A stretch of DNA of 24,917 nucleotides from contig JBMNUM010000028.1 of the NCBI GenBank assembly GCA_050946275.1, positions 1-24,917 of the forward strand, written 5' to 3'. Made by a program: the position numbers and the translations under genes. The first letter of the stretch is position 1. Each line of letters begins with the position of its first letter. This stretch comes from JBMNUM01 sp050946275. Its GTDB lineage: Bacteria > Actinomycetota > Coriobacteriia > Coriobacteriales > CADBOM01. This document shows, in pieces, positions 1 through 6,943 of this stretch. Under the pieces are notes generated by a model. The model made no database searches. It was not told where the DNA came from and worked only from the letters and a program-made list of their open reading frames with translations.

Positions 1-109
1 TTCTGCAGCTCAGGAGGGAGCGCTTCGCGCTCTAGGGCCTTCGCTCCCGCAGAAGCTGCGCGGGGCCACTGCTCCGCAATTGTTCCGGAAGCGGCCTCCC
101 CTCCGGGGG
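1..109 (+). repeat. Element E, partial copy (right half plus right arm)
   Basis: This is the right half of the ~170-bp palindromic element seen complete at 3961-4130, in the same orientation; its left half lies outside the window. It shares the order CTGCAGCT, GGAGGG, a small GAGCGC-TTC-GCGCTC hairpin, CTTCGCT and GCTCCGCAA with that copy, followed by an outer arm at 80-109. The inner helix strand TTCTG (1-5) pairs with CAGAA (50-54), where the full copies use other complementary words. Bases 31-116 are the exact reverse complement of 24832-24917. Confidence 0.75.
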
Positions 110-200
110 CTACTCGTTTCACTCGTAGCAACACTACAATCGACGGCAGTCGCTCGGGCCCCTTCCAGGGGCCGTCGCAACTACCGCGGGCTTTGCCCGG
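109..200 (-). repeat. Structured module M2, copy c, next to element E
   Basis: Read on the minus strand this contains a CCGGGCAAAGCCCG-type hairpin, a long stem whose inner helix is GGCCCC/GGGGCC-like (157-173), a conserved CGAGC word, and a terminal GCTAC...GTAGC hairpin (109-129). The same order occurs at 466-565 and 24743-24840, always directly beside element E. Helix sequences differ between copies while complementarity is kept. No gene is credible here. Confidence 0.6.
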
Positions 201-299
201 GATTTGGGTTGGGGTTGTGGGGCTCCGCGCGGAATCCTTTTTCGTATGCGGGCGATGCCGCGCGGAGGTGGGTTCCTCTTCCTGCGTCTTGGGCCTTTT

Positions 300-406
300 G
301 GCAACTTTGTTCGAAAAAGGGCGTGTCGCACGCCCTTTTTCGTGTCGATTTGCCACGATTGGGTGTTTTTGGCCGGAAACGACGCCCTTTTTCGAACGAA
401 ATTGCC
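300..406. repeat. Nested palindrome at the centre of the 1-734 repeat nest
   Basis: Bases 312-325 and 329-342 form a 14-bp perfect stem with a 3-nt loop (CGAAAAAGGGCGTG and its complement). Bases 300-324 are also inverted-repeated at 382-406 with 2 mismatches in 25. The stem ends in a T-rich stretch and could stop transcription. It sits near the centre of a larger imperfect palindrome made by E-M2 on the left and M2-E on the right. Open frames across 80-780 follow this repeat structure, lack good ribosome sites and look like shadows. Confidence 0.65.
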
Positions 407-465
407 AGACCGGTTCTGGCTGTTGTTCGACGAATGCGCAACGCGTGTGGTTCTTGTTCTCAACC

Positions 466-565
466 ACCTCGGGCGCAAGCCCGCGACAGCTGCGCGTGCT
501 CCCTCGAAGAGGGAGCCGAGCAACTGTCGCCTGTTCAAGTGTGGCTACGAGTGAAACGAGTAGCC
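466..565 (+). repeat. Structured module M2, copy a, abutting element E
   Basis: The order is hairpin CGGGCGCAAGCCCG (469-482), a two-part stem with outer helix CGACAG/CTGTCG and inner helix GCTCCCTC/GAGGGAGC, a conserved CGAGC word, then GGCTAC...GTAGCC (543-565). The last hairpin runs directly into the left arm of the E copy at 563. It is aligned to copies at 109-200 and 24743-24840. Confidence 0.6.
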
Positions 566-734
566 GGGACGGAGCGCGGCCTTTCCCGGTGAATTGCGGA
601 GCAGTGATTTCGCGGAGATGATGCGTTTAGCGAGGACTGAAGAACGCCGAAGGCGTTCCCTCCGCAGCTGCATCATCGGAGCGAAATCACGTTTTGCGGA
701 GCCTTCACCGGGAAAGGCCGCGCTCCGTCCCGGC
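563..734 (-). repeat. Element E, full copy 1 (172-bp palindromic element)
   Basis: A perfect 31-bp terminal inverted repeat (563-593 and 704-734) encloses a 110-bp core. On the minus strand the core aligns to 3991-4100 without gaps, with about 11 differences. Helices inside the core are GTGATTTCG/CGAAATCAC, ATGATG/CATCAT and GAACGCC-TTC-GGCGTTC. Unpaired GCTCCGCAA words lie on both sides. It ends about 70 bp before the start of the Fe-S gene, so it could lie in that operon's leader. It could be a structured RNA or a mobile palindrome. Confidence 0.8.
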
Positions 735-805
735 GGTCAGACCCTCAAACGGCCCACCATCCGACTACTGGTAAGATGAAGTGGCATGTGTAAGAAGGGG
801 GCAAT

Positions 806-2077
806 GTGAATCAGGGGACAAGGGACTACCTGCAGTCCGTCTATGAGGATTGCATCGAATGCGGCGTGTGCACGTCATTCCAAGAGCAGATGGGCCAGGT
901 CCCGCTGACATTCGGCGAGATCGCCCGCAAGCTGATGGATGCCGAGGACGCTGCCGCAGCTGAGGGCGGCTCCCTCTCCGGACGCAACATGCCCGAGGAC
1001 GTGTACGACTTCGCGCGGTCCTGCCTGATGTGCGGCAGGTGCACGTCTCGATGCCCCGTCGACATCCGCGCTCCCAAAGTGGTCGCCGCTGCCCGCGAGG
1101 TGATCGTCGAGGCGATGCCGCGCGTCGTGGGAGACTATCGCCGGTACCGGTGCGACCGTGCCGATTCGATGTTCAACCGTATCCGCACGACGCAGCAGGA
1201 CAAGGGCAACATCGCCGCTGCCGAAGGAGCGCCGACGATCGCCGACGCGACCATTCCCTTCGATGATGCGCTGGCGGATACGCCGGATGCGAAGACGGGT
1301 AAATCGCTCTTCTTTCCGGGCTGCTCTCTCAACAACAACTTCCCCGGCCTCACCGAGCATGTGCGCAAGGCGCTCGAGGATGCCGGCATCATCGACTGCA
1401 CGTCGCGGCTGTGCTGCGGCAGGCCGCTGTTCCTAATCGGCCTGCGCGACGACCGCGAAGCCTACTACCGCGAGCTGTCCCGCCGCATCGTCGCGAGCGG
1501 CGTCGAGCGCGTCATCGTGTCGTGCCCGAACTGCTACTACACGATGGGAGAGGTGTTCGCCTCCTGCGGCATCGACGACAAGGTCGAGCTCAGGTTCCTC
1601 TCCGACGTTCTCGCCGAGGAAGGCTATCGCTTCGAGCCGTCCGAGGCCTTCCCGTTCCAGAAGGTCGCGTTCCACGACTCATGCCCCGACCGCCATGACG
1701 GCACCATCGCGCGCAGCCTGCGCACGCTGTTCGAGAACGTCGAGGTCATCGAGCCCGAGAACACACAGCTCGACTCCGTGTGCTGCGGATCCGGTGGGTT
1801 CGGCTCGGTGTTCAAGCAGGAGCTGCCGCAGTCGATGTTCACGAAGAGCGTCTCGGACTTCTTCGGAACGCGCGCCCGCTGCATGGTGGCGGCGTGCGCG
1901 ACGTGTGCCGCGGCGTACAAATCGTCCGGCATGCTGCGCTGCTTCCACTATCTCGAGCTGCTGTTCGGCTGCGAGATGGACATGGATGCCTACAACGATG
2001 TGTTCGGAGAGCTGTGGGATCCCGCGAATCCCCGCAACTTCGGTACGATTGATTCCGACGAACCGTTCTTCAAGTAG
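806..2077 (+). CDS. GlpC/HdrD-like Fe-S oxidoreductase subunit (CCG domains)
   Basis: A 423-residue soluble electron-transfer protein of the (Fe-S)-binding/CCG family (GlpC, HdrD, LutA relatives). The N-terminus carries C16-x2-C-x2-C22 without the usual fourth Cys-Pro, then a complete C73-x2-C-x2-C-x3-C83-Pro [4Fe-4S] motif. The C-terminal half has two cysteine-rich CCG-type repeats (FFPGCS...LCCGRP and FHDSCP...VCCGSGG), which in HdrB/HdrD bind unusual Fe-S clusters. There is no signal peptide or membrane segment, so it is probably cytoplasmic. The start is GTG at 806, with AGAAGGGGG about 5 nt upstream. The next gene starts 29 nt downstream, implying an operon. It probably passes electrons to or from the molybdopterin enzyme. 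The incomplete first cluster motif may mean only one classical ferredoxin cluster. Confidence 0.85.
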   Translation: MNQGTRDYLQSVYEDCIECGVCTSFQEQMGQVPLTFGEIARKLMDAEDAAAAEGGSLSGRNMPEDVYDFARSCLMCGRCTSRCPVDIRAPKVVAAAREVIVEAMPRVVGDYRRYRCDRADSMFNRIRTTQQDKGNIAAAEGAPTIADATIPFDDALADTPDAKTGKSLFFPGCSLNNNFPGLTEHVRKALEDAGIIDCTSRLCCGRPLFLIGLRDDREAYYRELSRRIVASGVERVIVSCPNCYYTMGEVFASCGIDDKVELRFLSDVLAEEGYRFEPSEAFPFQKVAFHDSCPDRHDGTIARSLRTLFENVEVIEPENTQLDSVCCGSGGFGSVFKQELPQSMFTKSVSDFFGTRARCMVAACATCAAAYKSSGMLRCFHYLELLFGCEMDMDAYNDVFGELWDPANPRNFGTIDSDEPFFK

Positions 2078-2106
2078 GCAACGGTTCGTTTCCAAGGGGG
2101 TATGAG

Positions 2107-4578
2107 GTGGAGATTCGCAAGGGAAATTGCCATTACTGTGGCTATCTCTGCGGTTTCAACGCGACCGTAGAGGACGGCCGCCTCGTGGACCTCGAGCCCG
2201 ATCCCACGCGCTTCCCCTATGACACGTCGACCGCGATGCGCTGCCGAAGATGGCGGATGAACCTCGACGCCATCGATGGCGCCGACCGTGTGAACTACCC
2301 GCTGCGCCGCGTGGGCGAGCGGGGGAGCGGCGAGTGGGAGCGCGTGACCTGGGATGAGGCGCTCGATGACATAGCCGTTCGTATGCAGGCGCTCGTCGCC
2401 GAGCATGGTCCCGGCACCGTCGCGAGCGCGATCGGCGGACCGCATGCGACGTTCTGGCCGCTGCACCGCTTCCTGAACACGCTCGGTTCCCCGAACAACA
2501 TGGGCATCGGCCAGATCTGCTGGAATCCCCGCATCTGGGTTCAGAGCCTCACCTACGGCTGGCCCATCGAGAACGACATCAATCCCGATACGAGCAAGGC
2601 GGTCTTCCTCTGGGCGACGAACCCGGCCGTGTCGGACAACTCGCTGTTCTGGCGGATGCTGCGCGACATGGTCGACAAGGGCATCCCGCTCGTGGTCGTC
2701 GATCCGCGCGCCTGCGAGACCGCGCGTGCGGCGACGCTGCACCTCGCACCGTTCCCCGGCACCGACTGCACCCTCATCCTCGGCATGATCCGCGAGATCA
2801 TCGTTCAAGGCTGGGAGGACAAGGCGTTCGTGGACGAGTGGTGCCATGGCTACGAGGGGCTCGTGGAGCATGTTGAGCCCTACACGCCCGAGTACGTCGA
2901 GCTCGTGACCGGCGTCCCGGCGGCCGACATGTGTCGTGCGGCCGAGATCTTCGCGACCTCCGGCGCCACCGCGCTGCTCTCGGGTCGAGGCATCGACCAG
3001 CTGGGTGCGAACACGCTGCCCACGCTCCGCTCGCTCGCCATCCTGCGCGCCATCACGGGTGGCATCGACCGCCCGGGCACCTGCGTGCTCAACACGATGA
3101 GCGACTACATCCCCGAGATCGACATGGAGATGAGCTACTACGGCATGCCGGATGACATCCGCGCCGCGCAGCTGAACACGCCGCACTCGCCCCTGCAGTG
3201 CTACGACGGATGGGATGGCGCCATCGAGCTCACCTGGCAACAGGGCAGGCGCCTGCCGATGCGCTACCTCACCTCGGCCCACCCGAATCTCGTATGGCGC
3301 GCCGCGATAACCGGCGAGCCGTATCCGGTGCGCGCTCTGATCGTCGAGGCTGCCAACCCGCTCATCACCTACGCGAACACGCATCTGGTCTACGAGGCGT
3401 TCCAGCACCTCGACCTCATCGTCGTGCTCGAGTACTACCTGACGCCCACGGCGCAGATGGCCGACTACGTCCTGCCCGCCGCGGCCGCCTTCGAGCGACC
3501 GGTCTTCCAGGCGCAAGGCGGCGTCGCCAACGTCGCCTACGGTGGCGCGCGGACGGTCGATCCCTATTACGAGCGCCGCTGCGATTACGATTTCTTCCAC
3601 GAGCTCGGCTTGCGCATGGGCCAGGAGGACGTCTGGCCGCAGGAGACGCTCGACGAGGCGCTCGCCGTCCAGATGTCGGCGAGCCGGATGACCTGGGAGG
3701 AGTTCGCGGAGCGCGGGCTCTATGCCGGTTATACCCGGTACCTCAAGCACGAGCGCGTGGACAAGCAGACCGGCGAGAAGCGCGGTTTCTCCACGACGAC
3801 CGGCAAGGTCGAGCTCCGCTGCGAGTACCTCGTCGCCCGCGGTGCCACCGCCTACCCGGAGCCCGTGCCGCTCGACGATGCCGTCGACGTGGCGTATGCG
3901 GAGTCGTTGGGACTGCAGGTAGAAGACGGGGCGGTGCTCGGCACTGCCGGAAGCGCCCCTGCCACCCGGGCGGAAGCGCTGTCCGGGGAAGGCTCCGCAA
4001 AGCGTGATTTCGCTCCAGCGCTGCAGCTGCGGAGGGAACGCCTTCGGCGTTCTTCAGTCTTCGCTGAACGCAGCGCCTCCACGAAATCACTGCTCCGCAA
4101 TTCCCCGGACAGCGCTTCCGCCCAGGTGGCCGACATCGCGGGTCCTGCGCGCGTTCTGCGCATGATCACGGGTGCCCGCAAGCAGCCGTACTGGGCCTCG
4201 TCGTACTTCAACAACCCGGCGTTCCGCGCATCGCATCCGTATCCCACCGCCGCCATGAGCCCCGCGACGCTCGCGGCTGCCGGCATCGAGCCGGGGGAGT
4301 GGGTCGAGGTCTCCACGTCCAAGGGAACCGCGCGCTTCATGGCCGCTGAGGAGCAGATGGTCGATGGCGTGGTGAGCGTCGAGTATGGATGGTGGTACCC
4401 TGAAGAGGAACAATGCGAGCCCAAGATCGGCGGAATGTGGGAATCGAACGTCAACGTCTTGACCAGCGGCGACATCGAGACATCCGAGCCGCTGATCGGC
4501 TCCTGGAAATACAACGGGATCCTGTGCCGTGTAGAACCATGCACGCAGGACGGGGATCGCGCGAGCGCATCCCATTAG
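2107..4578 (+). CDS. Cytoplasmic molybdopterin oxidoreductase with in-frame repeat insertion
   Basis: An 823-residue member of the DMSO-reductase superfamily. Residues 8-15 (C-x2-C-x3-C) and a later CRRW form the N-terminal [4Fe-4S] site. The following domains show typical motifs (ATNPAVSDN, VVVDPRACETA, GRGIDQLGANT). Cys138 in GQICWNPR is the likely Mo/W ligand by position. The C-terminal MGD-binding domain runs from about residue 680 (ITGARKQPYW). There is no Tat signal, so it acts inside the cell. The start is GTG at 2107 with AGGGGG upstream; an out-of-frame ATG at 2102 is rejected. Residues about 619-675 are encoded by palindromic element E and form an Arg/Ser/Ala-rich linker before the C-terminal domain. 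The substrate is unknown; acetylene-hydratase-like, dehydroxylase-like and formate-dehydrogenase-like roles cannot be separated by eye. Confidence 0.88.
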   Translation: MEIRKGNCHYCGYLCGFNATVEDGRLVDLEPDPTRFPYDTSTAMRCRRWRMNLDAIDGADRVNYPLRRVGERGSGEWERVTWDEALDDIAVRMQALVAEHGPGTVASAIGGPHATFWPLHRFLNTLGSPNNMGIGQICWNPRIWVQSLTYGWPIENDINPDTSKAVFLWATNPAVSDNSLFWRMLRDMVDKGIPLVVVDPRACETARAATLHLAPFPGTDCTLILGMIREIIVQGWEDKAFVDEWCHGYEGLVEHVEPYTPEYVELVTGVPAADMCRAAEIFATSGATALLSGRGIDQLGANTLPTLRSLAILRAITGGIDRPGTCVLNTMSDYIPEIDMEMSYYGMPDDIRAAQLNTPHSPLQCYDGWDGAIELTWQQGRRLPMRYLTSAHPNLVWRAAITGEPYPVRALIVEAANPLITYANTHLVYEAFQHLDLIVVLEYYLTPTAQMADYVLPAAAAFERPVFQAQGGVANVAYGGARTVDPYYERRCDYDFFHELGLRMGQEDVWPQETLDEALAVQMSASRMTWEEFAERGLYAGYTRYLKHERVDKQTGEKRGFSTTTGKVELRCEYLVARGATAYPEPVPLDDAVDVAYAESLGLQVEDGAVLGTAGSAPATRAEALSGEGSAKRDFAPALQLRRERLRRSSVFAERSASTKSLLRNSPDSASAQVADIAGPARVLRMITGARKQPYWASSYFNNPAFRASHPYPTAAMSPATLAAAGIEPGEWVEVSTSKGTARFMAAEEQMVDGVVSVEYGWWYPEEEQCEPKIGGMWESNVNVLTSGDIETSEPLIGSWKYNGILCRVEPCTQDGDRASASH
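3961..4130 (+). repeat. Element E, full copy 2, inserted inside a coding gene
   Basis: Arms 3961-3990 and 4101-4130 are inverted repeats matching at 29 of 30 positions and differ from the arms of copy 1. The 110-bp core (3991-4100) is about 90% identical to the reverse complement of 594-703. The inner helix is GCGCTG/CAGCGC where copy 1 has ATGATG/CATCAT, which is full covariation. The apical hairpin is GAACGCC-TTC-GGCGTTC. The whole 170 bp is open in the host gene's frame and encodes a linker between catalytic and C-terminal domains, like Rickettsia palindromic elements. Module M2 is absent here. Confidence 0.85.
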
Positions 4579-4595
4579 CGAAAGGAACGTTACCT

Positions 4596-5462
4596 ATGGC
4601 CTTGAAGAAGCATGCACTGCTGCTGTTCAGCAAACCGCCCGTGCCGGGCATGGTGAAGACCCGCCTGACCGCCGAGCACGGGGGCATCTTCAACGAGTAC
4701 ATGGCCGCGGAGTTCTTCCGCCGCTCGATGTACGACGTCACGGAGCTGTGCATGATCGCGCTCTACCGCCTCGAGGAGGAGAACCGCCTCGAGCGCGAGG
4801 CCGATCCCGAGGCCGACGAGCATGTCTACGACTTCTTCGTCTCCACGTGCCCCGAGGAAAACGTCGAGGTCATGCGCGAGTGCTTCGAGAAGATCGGGCA
4901 GTGGCCGCGCGAGTTCCACTACATCGTCGACCATGGCGCGAACTTCAACGAGCACTTCGACGATGCGTTCAACCAGATTTTCGAGCTCGGCTACGACTCG
5001 GTGCTCTCCGTGGGCGGCGACATCCCCACGATGCCGCTCGAGCACGTGATCAACGGCTTCAAGTGGCTCCACTACTACGATGCGACGACCGACGGCAATG
5101 GCGCGGTGCTCGCGCCGTGCCAGGAGTGCGGCGTGTCGCTCATCGGCTTCAACAAGAACACCCCGCTCGACCACCAGGACGTGTTCTATGCGATGGACGG
5201 ACGTCCGGCGCTCGACGCCTATCGCGAGAAGACCGCCGAGAAGGATGTGCCCGTCGCCTACATGCCGACCGTCGCGGACGTCGACAACATGCAGGATCTC
5301 GCCCATGCGACGACGCTCATGCGCATGCTGAAGTACGCCGCACAGTACCAGCCCGACCTCTACGTGCCGATTCGCACGCTCGACTGGCTCGACAAGATCG
5401 GCCTCAAGGTCTCCACGCCTCCCAACGACGACTTCGATCCGCGCGACGACCTCGACGTCTAG
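4596..5462 (+). CDS. DUF2064 / GT-A-like transferase (TIGR04282 type)
   Basis: A 288-residue protein whose N-terminus (LLLFSKPPVPGMVKTRL) matches the nucleotide-binding start of DUF2064 proteins, a GT-A/CofC-like nucleotidyl- or glycosyltransferase fold. GYDSVLSVGGDIPTMP (about residues 130-145) fits the acidic metal/nucleotide site of the fold. From family naming, TIGR04282 proteins are associated with radical-SAM clusters, which fits the next gene. ATG 4596 is preferred because AAAGGA lies 9 nt upstream; upstream in-frame codons overlap the previous gene. It is 17 nt after the molybdopterin gene and 31 nt before the radical SAM gene. It has no membrane segment. The activated donor and acceptor are unknown. 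Confidence 0.75.
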   Translation: MALKKHALLLFSKPPVPGMVKTRLTAEHGGIFNEYMAAEFFRRSMYDVTELCMIALYRLEEENRLEREADPEADEHVYDFFVSTCPEENVEVMRECFEKIGQWPREFHYIVDHGANFNEHFDDAFNQIFELGYDSVLSVGGDIPTMPLEHVINGFKWLHYYDATTDGNGAVLAPCQECGVSLIGFNKNTPLDHQDVFYAMDGRPALDAYREKTAEKDVPVAYMPTVADVDNMQDLAHATTLMRMLKYAAQYQPDLYVPIRTLDWLDKIGLKVSTPPNDDFDPRDDLDV

Positions 5463-5493
5463 CAGCCGCGGCAAAGGGATGGGAGGTGCCGAG

Positions 5494-6882
5494 ATGGCAG
5501 AGGAGATGGTCGACCAGCGGAAAGTGCCGTGGGCTGTCGAGGGGCGCGAGCCCGGCGCGGACCTGAGCGAGGAGCTCGGGACCACCGAGGCGCTGTGTCC
5601 CACGTGCATGGCCGTGCTCGACGCGCGGATCTACTCGGATGCCGAGGGGCGCGTGTGGATGGGCCGTGAGTGCCCCGAGCACGGACCGCTCGACACGTTC
5701 ATCTGGCCCGACGTCGACCACTACAAATGGATGCGCTCCCTGGCGTTCCCGTATGCACGGCCCATGGATTCCGCGATGCGTCCGGTGGACAAACATTGCC
5801 CCACCGACTGCGGTATCTGCAGGCGGCACCTCCGCAAGCCGACGCTCGTGGAGATCGAGGTCACGCAGTCGTGCAACCTGCGTTGCCCCGTGTGCTTCAT
5901 GTCGGCCGAGGTCGATCCGTACGCCATCTCGCTCGAGCAGATCTCGGGCATGTACGACGCCATCGCCGAGCAGGCGGGCATCCAGACGGGCGTGCAGATC
6001 ACGGGCGGCGAGCCCACGACGCGCGCCGACCTCCCCGAGATCGTCCGCATCGGACGCGAGAAGGGCTTCTGGGGCATCGAGGTGAACACGAACGGCGTGG
6101 TCATCTCGCGCAACCTCGAGTACCTGCAGAAGTTCGTCGACGCCGGTTGCACCGGCATCTACCTGCAGTTCGACGGGCTCACGTCCGAGGTGTACGAGCA
6201 GATCCGCGGCGTGGACCTGCTCCAGGTGAAGCTCGATGCTATCGAGAACTGCCGCCGCGCCGGCGTGCAGGTCGTGCTCGCCATGACCATCGTCAGCGGC
6301 ATCAATGACGACCAGGTGGGGCGCGTCATCGACTTCGCGCTCGAGAACAACGACACGATCCTCGGCGTCGCGCTGCAACCGGCGTTCACGTCGGGCCGCT
6401 TCGATGCGGAGCGCGTCGTGCCCCTCACGATGGGCGACGTGATCTTCATGCTCGAGGAGCAGACGCATGGGCTCATCCGCGCCGACGACATCTGGCCGCT
6501 CGGCTGCTCGAATCCGTTCTGCGACACGGGCACCTACCTCACGATGACGTACAACGCCGACGGCCACGGGCGCACGTACACCCCGTGCACGCGCAACCTC
6601 ACGCGCGAGGAGTACCTGCGCCTCTACGACAAGGACTCGCCGCAGGGGTCGGTCTTCTGGGACATCGTCGAGAAGAGCGGCGCGCCGACGGCCGGGGGCC
6701 TGTCGGTGATCATCATGAACTACATGGACGCCGCGACGTGCGACCTGCAGCGCATGAAGGAATGCTCGATGTTCGACACCATGCTGGACGGGAGGCTGAT
6801 CCCGTTCTGCTCGTACCAGCTCACGGACGCGCAGGGCAAGCGGATTCACCCGCCCTGGGGGTCCGAGCGCTATACGGTCTAA
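5494..6882 (+). CDS. Radical SAM enzyme, Tes/MJ0619-like
   Basis: A 462-residue radical SAM protein. The SAM-cluster motif is C127-NLR-C131-PV-C134 with F/M following, and TGGEPT is the SAM-binding GGE motif. Upstream are extra cysteine sites C35-x2-C38...C60 and C102-x3-C106-x2-C109, and a C-terminal cysteine region ends in IPFCSYQLTD. This arrangement of N-terminal zinc-ribbon-like cysteines, a CPTDCGIC block and a C-terminal FCSY resembles the archaeal tetraether lipid synthase and the MJ0619 pterin methyltransferase group, as recalled. ATG 5494 is chosen over ATG 5479 because GGGAGG lies 7 nt upstream; the earlier ATG has no spacing to a ribosome site. Family membership is likely; the actual substrate (lipid, pterin or other) is not known. 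Confidence 0.78.
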   Translation: MAEEMVDQRKVPWAVEGREPGADLSEELGTTEALCPTCMAVLDARIYSDAEGRVWMGRECPEHGPLDTFIWPDVDHYKWMRSLAFPYARPMDSAMRPVDKHCPTDCGICRRHLRKPTLVEIEVTQSCNLRCPVCFMSAEVDPYAISLEQISGMYDAIAEQAGIQTGVQITGGEPTTRADLPEIVRIGREKGFWGIEVNTNGVVISRNLEYLQKFVDAGCTGIYLQFDGLTSEVYEQIRGVDLLQVKLDAIENCRRAGVQVVLAMTIVSGINDDQVGRVIDFALENNDTILGVALQPAFTSGRFDAERVVPLTMGDVIFMLEEQTHGLIRADDIWPLGCSNPFCDTGTYLTMTYNADGHGRTYTPCTRNLTREEYLRLYDKDSPQGSVFWDIVEKSGAPTAGGLSVIIMNYMDAATCDLQRMKECSMFDTMLDGRLIPFCSYQLTDAQGKRIHPPWGSERYTV

Positions 6883-6891
6883 GCAGTTTGA

Positions 6892-6922
6892 AATGAGTCG
6901 GAGGGCTGCCCCCTGACTCATT
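6892..6922. other. Intergenic hairpin within the redox operon
   Basis: AATGAGTC (6892-6899) pairs with GACTCATT (6915-6922), with a partly paired GGAGGG/CCCCCT inner part. It lies between the radical SAM stop and the next ribosome site, with no T tract. It may be an RNA processing or attenuation site rather than a true terminator. Confidence 0.5.
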
Positions 6923-6943
6923 CCGCTCAATGAAGGAGAGTAG

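Noticed and set aside
80..779. Several open frames of 60-170 codons in the left end
   Set aside because: They run through nested inverted repeats, lack ribosome sites and have no recognisable domains. The open frames are explained by GC-rich palindromes.
1990..3750. 586-codon minus-strand open frame opposite the molybdopterin gene
   Set aside because: It is the antisense shadow of a clear molybdopterin oxidoreductase, with no plausible start site or domain.
5479..5493. ATG 5479 as start of the radical SAM gene
   Set aside because: The ribosome-like AAAGGG abuts this ATG with no spacing, while ATG 5494 has GGGAGG at a proper distance.
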